Shown piece by piece: positions 27,248 to 36,447 of a DNA stretch of 64,000 bases. Under the pieces are notes generated by a model. It saw only the letters and a program-made list of their open reading frames with translations. It was not told the origin of the DNA and did no database searches. The stretch lies in the NCBI GenBank assembly GCA_964461135.1, contig CAYWTB010000012.1:1-64000 (forward strand), read 5' to 3'. A program made the position numbers and the translations under genes. The stretch comes from RQOF01 sp964461135. GTDB taxonomy: Bacteria > Calditrichota > Calditrichia > RBG-13-44-9. Positions within the stretch are counted from its first letter, which is position 1. Every line of letters starts with the position of its first letter.

Positions 27248-27282
27248 TTAAAAAAGCCCTGTGGTGATGTGCCGGCAGGGCT
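27248..27282 (-). terminator. Rho-independent terminator of ahcY
   Basis: Minus strand: AGCCCTG (27276-27282) pairs with CAGGGCT (27255-27261), followed by TTTTTTAAT. It lies about 28 nt past the ahcY stop. Confidence 0.85.
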
Positions 27283-27309
27283 TTCATTTATGGAAGATTT
27301 AGGTGCGGT

Positions 27310-28566
27310 TCAGGTTCCCATTTCCCAGGAGCTCAGATATTCCTTCTGTTCTTCAGTAAGCTGATCGATTTCGATTCCCATGGTCTTAAGTTTAAGGGTG
27401 GAAATATAGTCTTCCACTTCTTTGGGCACCAGATATACTCCCGGATTTTTCTTTTCTTTGAGGGCAAATTCAGTGGCTAAAGCCTGGGTGGCAAAGCTCA
27501 TATCCATCACACTGGCAGGATGGCCTTCAGCAGCTGCCAGGTTTATTAGGCGTCCTTCCGCCAGAAGAAATACTGTATTTCCATTGGGTAGCTCATATGC
27601 GTCTACGTATTGCCTAACCTGGGTAAGTTTTTTCTTTGCCAGTTTTTCCAGTGCCGGGATGTCAATTTCCACATTGAAATGTCCGGAATTGGCAATAATG
27701 GCGCTATCCTTCAAGTGCTGGAAATGTTCTTTTCGTAACACATTGATATCACCGGTCATGGTAACGAACAAATCTCCCTGCTCTGCCGCTTTTTGCATGG
27801 GCATTACCAGGTAACCATCCATGACTGCTTCCAGGGCCTTGATCGGATCCACTTCAGTAATGATTACATTGGCACCCATGCCCTTGCAGCGCATGGCAAA
27901 TCCGCGACCGCACCAACCATAACCGGCTATCACTACTTTTTTACCGGCCAACAGAATATCAGTGGCGCGGATAATACCGTCCACTGTGGATTGTCCGGTA
28001 CCGTAACGATTATCAAATAAATATTTGGTGAGGGCGTCATTTACCGCAAATACCGGCAGTTTCAGTGCTTTGTCATTATGCATAGCCCGCAGCCTGATGA
28101 CACCGGTGGTGGTTTCTTCCATGGAAGCATATATCTGTTTGCATTTTTCCGGATAATCCTGATGCAGGGTAGAGACCAGGTCGGCACCGTCATCCATGGT
28201 CACTACCGGATCATGTTTAAGTGCGGCATGGATGTGATCGTAATACGTTTTATGATCTTCTCCCTTGATGGCATATACCGATATATCATAATCCGCTACC
28301 AAGGATGCGGAAATGTCGTCCTGGGTACTCAGGGGGTTGGAGGCCACCAGCACCAGGTCCGCTCCGCCGGCCTTCAGAGTGCGCGCCAGGTTGGCCGTTT
28401 CGGCCGTCACATGCAGGCAGGCACTCATCTTTTTCCCCTTCAGGGGCTTTTCCTTTTCGAATCGCCGGCGTATTTCAGAAAGTACCGGCATGCTCTTATC
28501 CGCCCACTCGATGCGGCGCTTACCTTCCTTTGCCAGTTTCATGTCCTTTACATCATGCTTAACCAT
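27310..28566 (-). CDS. Adenosylhomocysteinase
   Basis: 418 residues; hydrolyses S-adenosylhomocysteine to adenosine and homocysteine, recycling the product of SAM-dependent methylation. Motifs: DDGADLVSTLHQ, EETTTGVIRL, NDALTKYLFDNRYGTGQS, the NAD-binding GYGWCGRGFAMRCKGMGANV, EVDPIKALEA and NSGHFNVEID. C-terminal residues are shorter than in eukaryotic enzymes, as in many bacteria. Own terminator, no partner gene; the upstream 428 bp shows no recognisable SAH riboswitch. Confidence 0.95.
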   Translation of the reverse strand: MVKHDVKDMKLAKEGKRRIEWADKSMPVLSEIRRRFEKEKPLKGKKMSACLHVTAETANLARTLKAGGADLVLVASNPLSTQDDISASLVADYDISVYAIKGEDHKTYYDHIHAALKHDPVVTMDDGADLVSTLHQDYPEKCKQIYASMEETTTGVIRLRAMHNDKALKLPVFAVNDALTKYLFDNRYGTGQSTVDGIIRATDILLAGKKVVIAGYGWCGRGFAMRCKGMGANVIITEVDPIKALEAVMDGYLVMPMQKAAEQGDLFVTMTGDINVLRKEHFQHLKDSAIIANSGHFNVEIDIPALEKLAKKKLTQVRQYVDAYELPNGNTVFLLAEGRLINLAAAEGHPASVMDMSFATQALATEFALKEKKNPGVYLVPKEVEDYISTLKLKTMGIEIDQLTEEQKEYLSSWEMGT

Positions 28567-28994
28567 TTCTATCTCCTTTAGAAAAGTCTGAGGTTATGTT
28601 ATTTTGATTAAAACGGCAAGAAAAATACGGTAATACCTGGGGTTAAGCCAAGCGAAATTTATTTTTTCAACATAATTTTTTGATTATAATCTCAAATTCC
28701 ATCCTGTTGGAAATCTCAAAACCGGTATTTTATCAAAGAGGAAGCTGGAGGATATTTAACAGGGGACAAAGAATTATGCCAACAGGGCGAAGAATCCATT
28801 TTTGTGATTTGAAAATTGGATTAGATAAATTTTGCATGGTTTCTTAAACCTGTTTTCAGGCCAGGTGCTATTCTTTTTCTCGTTTCAGCTTTCATTAAAA
28901 ATGCTCCGAAGGTAATCTAAAGTGTATAATCTGATAATCTGATATCGCTCAGACATGCCTAAAAAATTTAGAAATAGCCCCACCTTTTTCTTTT
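28567..28994. other. Intergenic region, 428 bp
   Basis: Between ahcY and the end of the RND gene. No gene, terminator or riboswitch fold recognised. Confidence 0.4.
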
Positions 28995-31900
28995 TCAGGT
29001 TGATTGTGAAGATGAAGGACGGGAAAACCGGTCCAGCAGAGAATATACCACCGGAATTATGATGAGGGTAAGCAGCGTGGAGGTACTCAGCCCGCCCACT
29101 ACCACTGCTCCCAATGGCTGAAGTGCTTCGCCACCTTTACCCAGTCCCAGCGCGATGGGGAGCATTCCGAAAATGGTGGTCAGTGAGGTGATCAGAATGG
29201 GACGCATTCGGGTAGCACCGGCCTCCACGATGGCGGCGGTCTTTTCCATGCCGCGCGCCCGCAGCTGATTGATACAATCAATCAGGAGAATGCCGTTATT
29301 CACCACTATACCTACCAGCAGGATCATGCCCAGCAGGGCGTTCATGCTCAGGCTGGCACCAAAAACCAGCAGGCCCAGCAGTACTCCGATTACCGCCAGG
29401 GGAATGGTAAAAGCAATGGTGAAGGGATGGATGAATGAGTTAAACTGGGCACCCATAACCACATATACCAGAAAAATTGCAATGACCAGCGCCATCAAAA
29501 GGCTTTTAAATGAATCTGCAATAGAGCGTGACTGACCTCCGAAACCCAGATAGTAATCCGGGGGAAGATGCAGGTTTTCCATGGTTTCCCGGACTTCCTG
29601 CACCACCTGTCTCTGCGGTCGTCCCGCCACATCAGCGGTAATTTCCACCATCCTCTGCTGATCCAGCCTTTTTATTTCACTGGGACTACGTTCGAAACTG
29701 AAATCGGCCACAGCCTGCAACGGAACGGTGAATCCACGTGAGGTGGTCAGCGGAAGATTTAGAATATCATTTATTGTCTCTATTTTATTCTCTTCCATTT
29801 TCAGGGTGATGTCATATTCTTTACCGTAACTGCTCAGTCGTGTGGCACTGGCTCCCAGGACAGCGGTACTTACAACAGCGGCAATCTGTGAAGAATTCAA
29901 GCCCATGTTGCTGGCTTTTTCCCGGTTGACACGGATGCCGAATTCCGACAAACCTTCCTGCATAGAGCTGTTCAGATTTACCACACCCCCAATTTGCTGA
30001 ATTTCTGACGTTGCTTTTTGTCCGATTTCATTGAGAACGTTCAGATCATCTCCGAAGATGCGCACATTTACCGGATCCCGTTTCATCCCCTCTGTAACAT
30101 CGGTTTGTCGCACGGCCAGTTTGGCCCCCGGAAAATAATTAAACTGTTGCCGCAATTCTTCCATAACCTGCGGAATAGTACTCATCATCTGTGGTTTCAA
30201 ATTTACAGTAATAGAAGCGAAGTTCGATTTTAATTCCCCCCGGGCGGAAAGAACACCTACCAGAGTATAAACCTGCTGGATGTCATTTCGCTGCTTCAAT
30301 TGCTGCTCTATTTCTTCAGCCATTTGGTTGGTTACTTCCAGCCGGGTGCCTTCGGGAAGTGTAAGCTCGACACGGAATTCCCCCTGATTGATGGCCGGAA
30401 GCATTTCTACGTCCAGAAGCGGTGGTATAAACCGGATAAAGGCGATCAGAATGATGAATGCAATAAGCAGGGTGAGAAGACGGTGGCGCAATGCCCGGCG
30501 AATAATCCGTCGATAGACATCCAGAAGCCGTTCAAAGAAGTGTTGCCAGGTCAGTGCAACCGATGCCAGCGGGCCCTTTTTTACCTCTGTCCGCATTAGC
30601 TTATAACTGAGCATTGGGACAACCGTAAGGGCTACGATTACTGAAAAAGTAAGTGCAAAAACCACCGTCAGCGCCAGTTCACCCAGCAGTACGGCAAATA
30701 TTCCGATCAGGAAAGCCAATGGCAGGAAAACCACAATGGAGGTGAGGTTGGATGAACTAACTGCCAAGCCGACTTCCCGGGTGGATTCAACCACGGTTGT
30801 CAGGCGGTTTTTTCCGCTGTTTTCTTTCAAATGCCGGTAGATGTTTTCAATAACCACAATTGAAGAGTCCACTATCATTCCTACCCCCAGGGCCAGCCCT
30901 CCTAGTGATATGGTATTGATGGAAAGGCCGAACAGGTTTATGAGAATGAAAGTACCAATAATGGAAATAGGAATTGATAAAACGATAATCAGGGTGTTGC
31001 GGATATTTCCCAGAAAAAGCAGTATTATAAAAGATGCCAGAACCGCTCCGATGGCGGCATTTCGCAGAACATTACCAATGGATTCTTTGATGAAAGTGGA
31101 TTGATCCCGCAGGATTTGAATGTGTATATCTGCCGGCACAGCCTGGCGAATGTCTCCCAGTTCCTGTCTGACTTCATTCACCATGGCAACGGTGTTACCA
31201 CCACTTTTTTCCCGGATAGAGAGGCTGATGATCTCTTTTCCATCCAGGCGGGTAATGGTTTCTTTATCCTTATTTTGAAAGGAAATAGTGGCAACATCTT
31301 TCAGGTAAACCGGAATTCCCTGGGGTGCGGCAATAATAACATTCTGAATATCTGAAACGTCTTCAAACTTGCCGGGAATTTTAATAAAATTATTTCGCCA
31401 GCGGGAGGTCAGTTTACCGGCCGCCACATCATTATTTTCAGAAACAAGCGTCGCATTGAGTTGAGCCAGAGTCAGGCCATGGGCAATCAGGCGTTCCGGA
31501 ATGGCAGAGACTTCTACATATTTTTCCTCGCCCCCGGAAATTTGCACTGTAGCCACATTGGGAAGCCGGAGAAAGCGATTTTTGATTTTAGTTTCAATGA
31601 AATCGCGCACCTCGGTGAGATCTCTTTTTCCAGAGAAAAAACCGATTTCAATTCCGGGAGGGATAAAATCCTGCACCTGCAGAATGCGGGGTTCCCGGAT
31701 ATCCCGTGGAAACTGGCTGCGGGCCCGGTTGGTTTGCTCCTGTACATCCAGTTTGGCCTGATCGAAATCTACTCCCCAGTTAAAGCGAATGATAACCTGG
31801 CACATGCCTTCCATACAGGTGGTTTCAATTTCATCAATTCCATCGATGGTACTCAGATTTTCTTCAAGCGGTTCAGCCACCTGATCCTCAATCACCTCCG

Positions 31901-32066
31901 GTCCTATGCCTGGATAGGGAACCATGACGATAAGTGCAGGAGCTACGAATTCCGGCCAGAAAGAAACCGGAATGCGGGGCACGGAAAACAGACCCAACAC
32001 CACAACCGTAAGTACGGTTAATATAGTTCCGACCGGTTTTTTAATGCTGATCTCGGTAATTTTCAT
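28995..32066 (-). CDS. RND-family multidrug efflux pump, inner-membrane subunit
   Basis: 1023 residues with the duplicated AcrB plan: TM1 at the N-terminus (GTILTVLTVVVLGLFSVPRIPVSFWPEF), a large periplasmic porter loop, five central TMs with LALGVGMIVDSSIVVIENIYRHL (proton-relay Asp present; the second Asp of AcrB is replaced by Ser), a second porter/docking loop, and five C-terminal TMs ending GGLSTSTLLTLIIIPVVYSLL. It belongs with the HAE-type pumps rather than the heavy-metal CusA group, judging by the TM4 motif. The start codon follows the adaptor stop codon with no gap. Proton-driven export of amphiphilic compounds through the TolC-like partner. Confidence 0.93.
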   Translation of the reverse strand: MKITEISIKKPVGTILTVLTVVVLGLFSVPRIPVSFWPEFVAPALIVMVPYPGIGPEVIEDQVAEPLEENLSTIDGIDEIETTCMEGMCQVIIRFNWGVDFDQAKLDVQEQTNRARSQFPRDIREPRILQVQDFIPPGIEIGFFSGKRDLTEVRDFIETKIKNRFLRLPNVATVQISGGEEKYVEVSAIPERLIAHGLTLAQLNATLVSENNDVAAGKLTSRWRNNFIKIPGKFEDVSDIQNVIIAAPQGIPVYLKDVATISFQNKDKETITRLDGKEIISLSIREKSGGNTVAMVNEVRQELGDIRQAVPADIHIQILRDQSTFIKESIGNVLRNAAIGAVLASFIILLFLGNIRNTLIIVLSIPISIIGTFILINLFGLSINTISLGGLALGVGMIVDSSIVVIENIYRHLKENSGKNRLTTVVESTREVGLAVSSSNLTSIVVFLPLAFLIGIFAVLLGELALTVVFALTFSVIVALTVVPMLSYKLMRTEVKKGPLASVALTWQHFFERLLDVYRRIIRRALRHRLLTLLIAFIILIAFIRFIPPLLDVEMLPAINQGEFRVELTLPEGTRLEVTNQMAEEIEQQLKQRNDIQQVYTLVGVLSARGELKSNFASITVNLKPQMMSTIPQVMEELRQQFNYFPGAKLAVRQTDVTEGMKRDPVNVRIFGDDLNVLNEIGQKATSEIQQIGGVVNLNSSMQEGLSEFGIRVNREKASNMGLNSSQIAAVVSTAVLGASATRLSSYGKEYDITLKMEENKIETINDILNLPLTTSRGFTVPLQAVADFSFERSPSEIKRLDQQRMVEITADVAGRPQRQVVQEVRETMENLHLPPDYYLGFGGQSRSIADSFKSLLMALVIAIFLVYVVMGAQFNSFIHPFTIAFTIPLAVIGVLLGLLVFGASLSMNALLGMILLVGIVVNNGILLIDCINQLRARGMEKTAAIVEAGATRMRPILITSLTTIFGMLPIALGLGKGGEALQPLGAVVVGGLSTSTLLTLIIIPVVYSLLDRFSRPSSSQST

Positions 32067-32942
32067 TTACTTCTCCCCGGCAATTCGAACCGGTGTTCCG
32101 TCATTGATCAGATTCTGGCCGATTACCACTATCTGATCACCATCGTTAAGGTTGTTCTTAACTTCGATCTGATTTCCCATGGTAATGCCGATATCAATTT
32201 TAACCTGCACAGCGGTGTTGTTCTCGATTTTAAAAACGTAGGTATTGGCCCCCCTGCGAATGATGGCGTCCAAGGGCAACACTAACCCTACATGTCCGCC
32301 AGTGGTCAGAACGGACTCGACGAACATTCCCGGTTTAAGGCGATAGCCCTGGTTATCAAGCAGGACCTTAATTTCCCCCATGCGCGAAACGGGGTCCACC
32401 GTGGGTAATATTTCGCTGATTTTCCCATAAAAGGTCTCATTCGGATAAGCACTGGATGTAACGGTTAATCTGGTGCCTGGTTTAACCTGGCCCAGCAGGG
32501 ATTCGAGAAGTTTACCTGCCATGTAAACCTGATCAATTTTCTGAATGGTGTATAATTTCTGTTGAGGAGAAACGCGTGAACCGATCTCCACTGCATCCAG
32601 GGTCACAATACCCTCCTGTGTGGCTTCAACCTTCACCGGGGAAAATTCCATACCCGGAATGTCCTGCTGTACTTCTGCCATGTTGGTTCCCGCTGAAACT
32701 TTCATTCCACTTTCCACTTTCTTGGAGATGATCAAACCACTCACTTTGGAATAAATATCCACCTGGTAAAGGGGGTGGATGTCCCCAAAAATAGGGACGG
32801 TTTCCGCGATTTTGGATTTGTGGATGGTGACGACAGAAACAGGAACCACGTTCTGCCGGGTATCTGCGGTATTTTCCCCTGTTTTTTCACCCCCGCAACC
32901 AATGATTAAGGATATAATAATCAAGGGTAAATATTTTGTCAT
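32067..32942 (-). CDS. RND efflux periplasmic adaptor (membrane fusion) lipoprotein
   Basis: About 291 residues from ATG 32942, preferred over the start at 32990 because MTKYLPLIIISLIIGCGG gives a clean lipoprotein signal (lipobox IIGC). Lipoyl/barrel-sandwich halves VDIYSKVSGLIISKKVESGMKV and VKVEATQEGIVTLDAVEIGSRV flank a very short hairpin, then the beta-barrel and membrane-proximal domains (RLKPGMFVESVL, ALDAIIRRGANTYVFKI-like). The short alpha-hairpin is typical of compact adaptors. Lies between the TolC and pump genes in the operon. Confidence 0.88.
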   Translation of the reverse strand: MTKYLPLIIISLIIGCGGEKTGENTADTRQNVVPVSVVTIHKSKIAETVPIFGDIHPLYQVDIYSKVSGLIISKKVESGMKVSAGTNMAEVQQDIPGMEFSPVKVEATQEGIVTLDAVEIGSRVSPQQKLYTIQKIDQVYMAGKLLESLLGQVKPGTRLTVTSSAYPNETFYGKISEILPTVDPVSRMGEIKVLLDNQGYRLKPGMFVESVLTTGGHVGLVLPLDAIIRRGANTYVFKIENNTAVQVKIDIGITMGNQIEVKNNLNDGDQIVVIGQNLINDGTPVRIAGEK

Positions 32943-33017
32943 AATATTTTTCCGGCAGAAATTATTAATGAAATCGTTTTTTTTGTGCATTTCTGTTCCG
33001 ATCGGTAATATGAATCC

Positions 33018-34391
33018 TTAATTGTATGGCTTAATTTTTTCGAGTGATAGATCAGGTGCAAACCAGGAATAGTCTTCCATGGCACGTGAAATTTCCAGTT
33101 TAGCCATAATGTGATTGAACAGTGCCTGGACATAAATCATTTCGTTCTGCGCCAGAGTCTGTTGGGCTGTCAATACATCCAGCGAGGATGCGATACCCTG
33201 TGCGAATTGATCCGAGGCCACCTGCAGAGCTTCTTTGGACAATTGAATATTTTCCTGTTGTGATTTAATCCTGAGGGCAGCCTGATCCAGCGTTGCGAAA
33301 GCCTGCCGGATCTGCAGCGTGATCAGTTCCCTGATCTCTTCTTCCTGCAAAACCGTTTTCTGCATGGCCAGTTTGGCATTCTGGACTTTATGCCGGGTAG
33401 CAAAGCCATCGAAGAGGGGAAAACTCAGTTGAAATCCAACATTCCAGTTATCCACAAACCGCTGGGGATCTGTCGGATCGAAACCATTTTGCACATTGTA
33501 TCCCGAAAAGAAAGCCACGCTGGGTTTGTTACTGCTTGCGGTAACTTTTATTTCCTGCTTGTTCATCGCCTGCTGTAACCGTAGGGCATTGATATCCGAA
33601 CGAACCGCCCGAGCCCTCTCAATGACCTGCTGTTCGTCGGCTTCAACCGGTACAAACTGAAATACACCGCTCACTGCAATGTCCCTGCTTTGCAGTCTGG
33701 TTAATTTAATCAGCAGAAGTTTGCTTTTTTCAAGATTGCCTGCACTCTCCTGCAGGGTGCTTCTGGTATTTTTTACCTGGACTTCCGCCCGCAGGACTTC
33801 CAGTTTTGGCAATCCCCCCGCCTGAAAGCGGCTTTGTGAAATGCGGTAGAATTCTTCCGCCCGGCTCAGATTGTCCTTATGGAGCTGAATGATTTTCTCA
33901 TTGAGAAGAACGCTGTAATAGGCTTGCAGGGTCTGGTAAATCAGACTGCTGATTTCATTTTTGCGATCCACCTGCGATAATTGTTCACCGATATGGGACA
34001 TTCGGATGGTACTGACAATCCGGCCCCAGGTAAAAAGCTGTAACTGCATTTTGGCATCAAAATTAAAGCGATCGGGAGTTCCGAAGCGAAACGTCTGGCT
34101 GGTTGGCCCCATGGGGATGGTAAATGAAGTCACTTTTCCCAAATGAGTATAGGTGCCCCCCAGCGAGAGAGAGGGCAGACGCTGAGCCTGGGATTCGGCA
34201 ATTTTTTCGTAGGCCTGCTGCACTGACAGGTCGGATACCTGCACCAGACGGCTGTTATTTAAGGCCAGTTTCAGACACTCCTCCAGGGTCAGTTTTTCTT
34301 GTGCCTTGGATGCAGAAAAGACAAGCATAATTAGCATAATGAATATGCCTGGTATGTAAGAATTATAACAATGATGGTATGTTTTTTTCAT
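33018..34391 (-). CDS. TolC-like outer membrane efflux protein
   Basis: 457 residues; signal peptide (GIFIMLIMLVFSASKAQ), then two OEP repeats of long coiled-coil helices (about 30-230 and 245-440) with LTLEECLKLALNNS at the start, GGLPKLEVLRAEVQVKNTR midway and the family motif GIASSLDVLTAQQTLAQNE near the end. Forms the outer-membrane channel for the pump. Its ATG overlaps the marR stop codon (ATGA), indicating translational coupling. Confidence 0.9.
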   Translation of the reverse strand: MKKTYHHCYNSYIPGIFIMLIMLVFSASKAQEKLTLEECLKLALNNSRLVQVSDLSVQQAYEKIAESQAQRLPSLSLGGTYTHLGKVTSFTIPMGPTSQTFRFGTPDRFNFDAKMQLQLFTWGRIVSTIRMSHIGEQLSQVDRKNEISSLIYQTLQAYYSVLLNEKIIQLHKDNLSRAEEFYRISQSRFQAGGLPKLEVLRAEVQVKNTRSTLQESAGNLEKSKLLLIKLTRLQSRDIAVSGVFQFVPVEADEQQVIERARAVRSDINALRLQQAMNKQEIKVTASSNKPSVAFFSGYNVQNGFDPTDPQRFVDNWNVGFQLSFPLFDGFATRHKVQNAKLAMQKTVLQEEEIRELITLQIRQAFATLDQAALRIKSQQENIQLSKEALQVASDQFAQGIASSLDVLTAQQTLAQNEMIYVQALFNHIMAKLEISRAMEDYSWFAPDLSLEKIKPYN

Positions 34392-34864
34392 GATGATGAC
34401 GTGTGAAATGATCGGTTTCCTGCCTGGCTCTTCTGCAAAAGTTTCAGGATGGTTTCAAAGCCGGCCACCAGTTTTTCCTGTTCCTGCTCAGATAATGGCT
34501 CCAGGATTTCCCGATATATATTGGTTATGGATGCCAGATGTTGTTGAATTATTTTTTTTGATCCGGGTGTTAATGAAAAAAGTGTTACCCGGCGGTCCCT
34601 GGCATCTTTTTCTTTATGCAGTACTTTCTGATGAACCAGCCGGTCCACAATCTCACTGGCGGTACTCTGGGCGATGTTCAGATAATTTTTCAGTTCACCG
34701 ATAGAGAGTGACCCATGGCGGTATACCAGCATGAGTACCCGGTACTGGGCAAGGGAGAAATCGGTGAGCTTAACCACTTCACCCGCAAGGTGATGGAATA
34801 TGTGCATGATAGGTAGAAAAGCCTGCGAGAGACGCAACTGATAATCACCGGAGGAAGATGTCAT
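34388..34864 (-). CDS. MarR-family transcriptional regulator of the efflux operon
   Basis: 158 residues with the MarR winged helix: FSLAQYRVLMLVYRHGSLSIGELKNYLNIAQSTASEIVDRLVHQKVLHKEKDARDRR pattern at about 36-93, where DxRDRR is the wing signature. First gene of a marR-tolC-adaptor-pump operon, so most likely the local repressor. Three overlapping palindromes lie 5-51 nt upstream of its start codon; a GGAAAG Shine-Dalgarno-like sequence is inside the nearest one, so binding there would block both initiation of transcription and the ribosome-site region of the promoter DNA. Ligand unknown. Confidence 0.9.
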   Translation of the reverse strand: MTSSSGDYQLRLSQAFLPIMHIFHHLAGEVVKLTDFSLAQYRVLMLVYRHGSLSIGELKNYLNIAQSTASEIVDRLVHQKVLHKEKDARDRRVTLFSLTPGSKKIIQQHLASITNIYREILEPLSEQEQEKLVAGFETILKLLQKSQAGNRSFHTSSS

Positions 34865-34868
34865 AATA

Positions 34869-34915
34869 ATATCGCTTTCCGATATATCGCTTTCCGATAT
34901 ATCGTTTTACGATAT
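34869..34915 (-). promoter_or_regulatory. Triple overlapping operator, ATATCG-N5-CGATAT x3
   Basis: Three 17-bp inverted repeats, ATATCG-CTTTC-CGATAT (34869-34885), the same again (34884-34900) and ATATCG-TTTTA-CGATAT (34899-34915), share their terminal AT so that they repeat every 15 bp. The size and symmetry suit a dimeric MarR-type regulator. Position directly in front of marR suggests autoregulation of the whole efflux operon. Confidence 0.82.
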
Positions 34916-35074
34916 ATTATCGAATGGAAAGAAGGAAATCAAGAGGAAAATCAGAAAAAAGTACCTTACGGTTTTGTGGCAGTCGGCATGACTTAATACG
35001 TAATCTGCACTTTTTACATATTTTCCAGAAAGGATTTTTTCTTTTACCCCTTTATATCCTAAATTAAAACTGCT

Positions 35075-36169
35075 ATGAAACAGGATGATACAGGCGTGAC
35101 TGATACATTGGGATCGCGGCGTAAAACGCGGCCGGTTCAGGTGGGCAAGGTTCAAATCGGTGGGGATGCTCCCATTTCCATTCAGAGTATGACTAAAACT
35201 CCCACGGCGGACGTTGATGCGACAGTAGCCCAGATCAGGGAACTGGCGGTGGCCGGTTGCGATATTATCCGCTGCGCCGTTCCGGATGAAAAAGCTGCAG
35301 AAGCGCTGGCCCACATCATTCCCCAGGTTCAGATACCGGTAGTGGCGGATATCCATTTTAATTTCCGGCTGGCTCTGATAGCATTGAAAAGTGGCGTTCA
35401 TAAAATACGCATCAATCCCGGAAATATCGGAGAAAGAAAACGCGTGGAAACAGTACTCAAAGCCTGCAGAGAATATGGCGTACCCATCCGGATTGGTGTG
35501 AATGCCGGTTCACTAGAGCCTCATATTTTGAAAGCGTATGGACATCCCGGTGCCCGTGCCATGACGGAGAGTGCCCTGTATCACATCAGAATCTGTGAAG
35601 AGCTTGGCTTCCATGATCTGGTCATATCGCTGAAGGCCTCCGGCGTCAGGATGATGATTGCTGCTTATCGTCAACTGGCAGAGCAGGTTGATTATCCGTT
35701 TCACCTGGGGGTAACCGAAGCGGGGCCGGTGTGGAGTGGAACCATCAAATCGGCCGTGGGTATCGGAATCCTTCTGGCGGAGGGAATTGGCGACACGATC
35801 CGTGTATCTCTGACCGGTGAACCGCAGGAAGAAGTGCGCACAGGCAGGGAAATATTGAAGTCATTGCATTTGCGTAAGGCCGGAATAACTATTATCAGTT
35901 GTCCAACCTGCGGTCGTCTGGAGACTCCTTCCCTCATACAAATTGTGAAAGATCTGGAAAGTCGGGTGGCGGATATTAATAAGAATATTACGGTGGCTAT
36001 TATGGGATGTGCCGTCAACGGCCCGGGTGAAGCGCGGGAAGCCGATATCGGGGTGGCCTGTGGCAGGAATGAAGCGCTTTTGATGCGCAACGGGGAGGTA
36101 ATCGGGAAAATTTCCAGCAGCCAGATTATGGAGCGCCTTTTCCGGGAAATCCTGCAGTTTCCGGAATAA
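35075..36169 (+). CDS. 4-Hydroxy-3-methylbut-2-enyl diphosphate synthase (flavodoxin/ferredoxin)
   Basis: 364 residues; penultimate step of the MEP isoprenoid pathway, converting MEcPP to HMBPP. TIM-barrel part with PISIQSMTKTPTADVDATVAQI and VADIHFNFRLAL; the [4Fe-4S] ligands are Cys276 and Cys279 of SCPTCGR, and Cys312 of GCAVNGPGEA. Shorter, bacterial-type single enzyme without the extra central domain seen in plants and some Bacteroidota. Divergent from marR across about 210 bp. Supplies precursors for the menaquinone side chain made elsewhere in this window. Confidence 0.95.
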   Translation: MKQDDTGVTDTLGSRRKTRPVQVGKVQIGGDAPISIQSMTKTPTADVDATVAQIRELAVAGCDIIRCAVPDEKAAEALAHIIPQVQIPVVADIHFNFRLALIALKSGVHKIRINPGNIGERKRVETVLKACREYGVPIRIGVNAGSLEPHILKAYGHPGARAMTESALYHIRICEELGFHDLVISLKASGVRMMIAAYRQLAEQVDYPFHLGVTEAGPVWSGTIKSAVGIGILLAEGIGDTIRVSLTGEPQEEVRTGREILKSLHLRKAGITIISCPTCGRLETPSLIQIVKDLESRVADINKNITVAIMGCAVNGPGEAREADIGVACGRNEALLMRNGEVIGKISSSQIMERLFREILQFPE

Positions 36170-36447
36170 ATCAGAAAAACAGTTGGCTGTTCGCAGTCAA
36201 AAAAGTGTTGTATAACATCCTGAAATTGGTTTACAGGTGTTGTCTTGGTTTAAACTTTTATTTTTTTACTATTTTCTGAAGCCTGAATCCTGCTTTCTGC
36301 TCTCTGCTTTCTGTTTTTTTATCACTCATTCTTCATCCCATACTCCCCGCCATATTTTTACCCATTGCGATACTTTCATAGATTGTTTAATATTATTAAG
36401 TATTATGCAAAACGTCACCATTCATTGAAGATACAGGAGAAATCTCT
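36170..36447. other. Short intergenic region
   Basis: 278 bp with pyrimidine-rich low-complexity text (CTGCTTTCTGCTCTCTGC near 36290). No gene; ACAGGAGA about 11 nt before the next ATG is a good ribosome binding site. Confidence 0.4.

Noticed and set aside
28567..28994. SAH or SAM riboswitch upstream of ahcY
   Set aside because: No recognisable conserved core or pairing; nothing beyond ordinary AT-rich leader.
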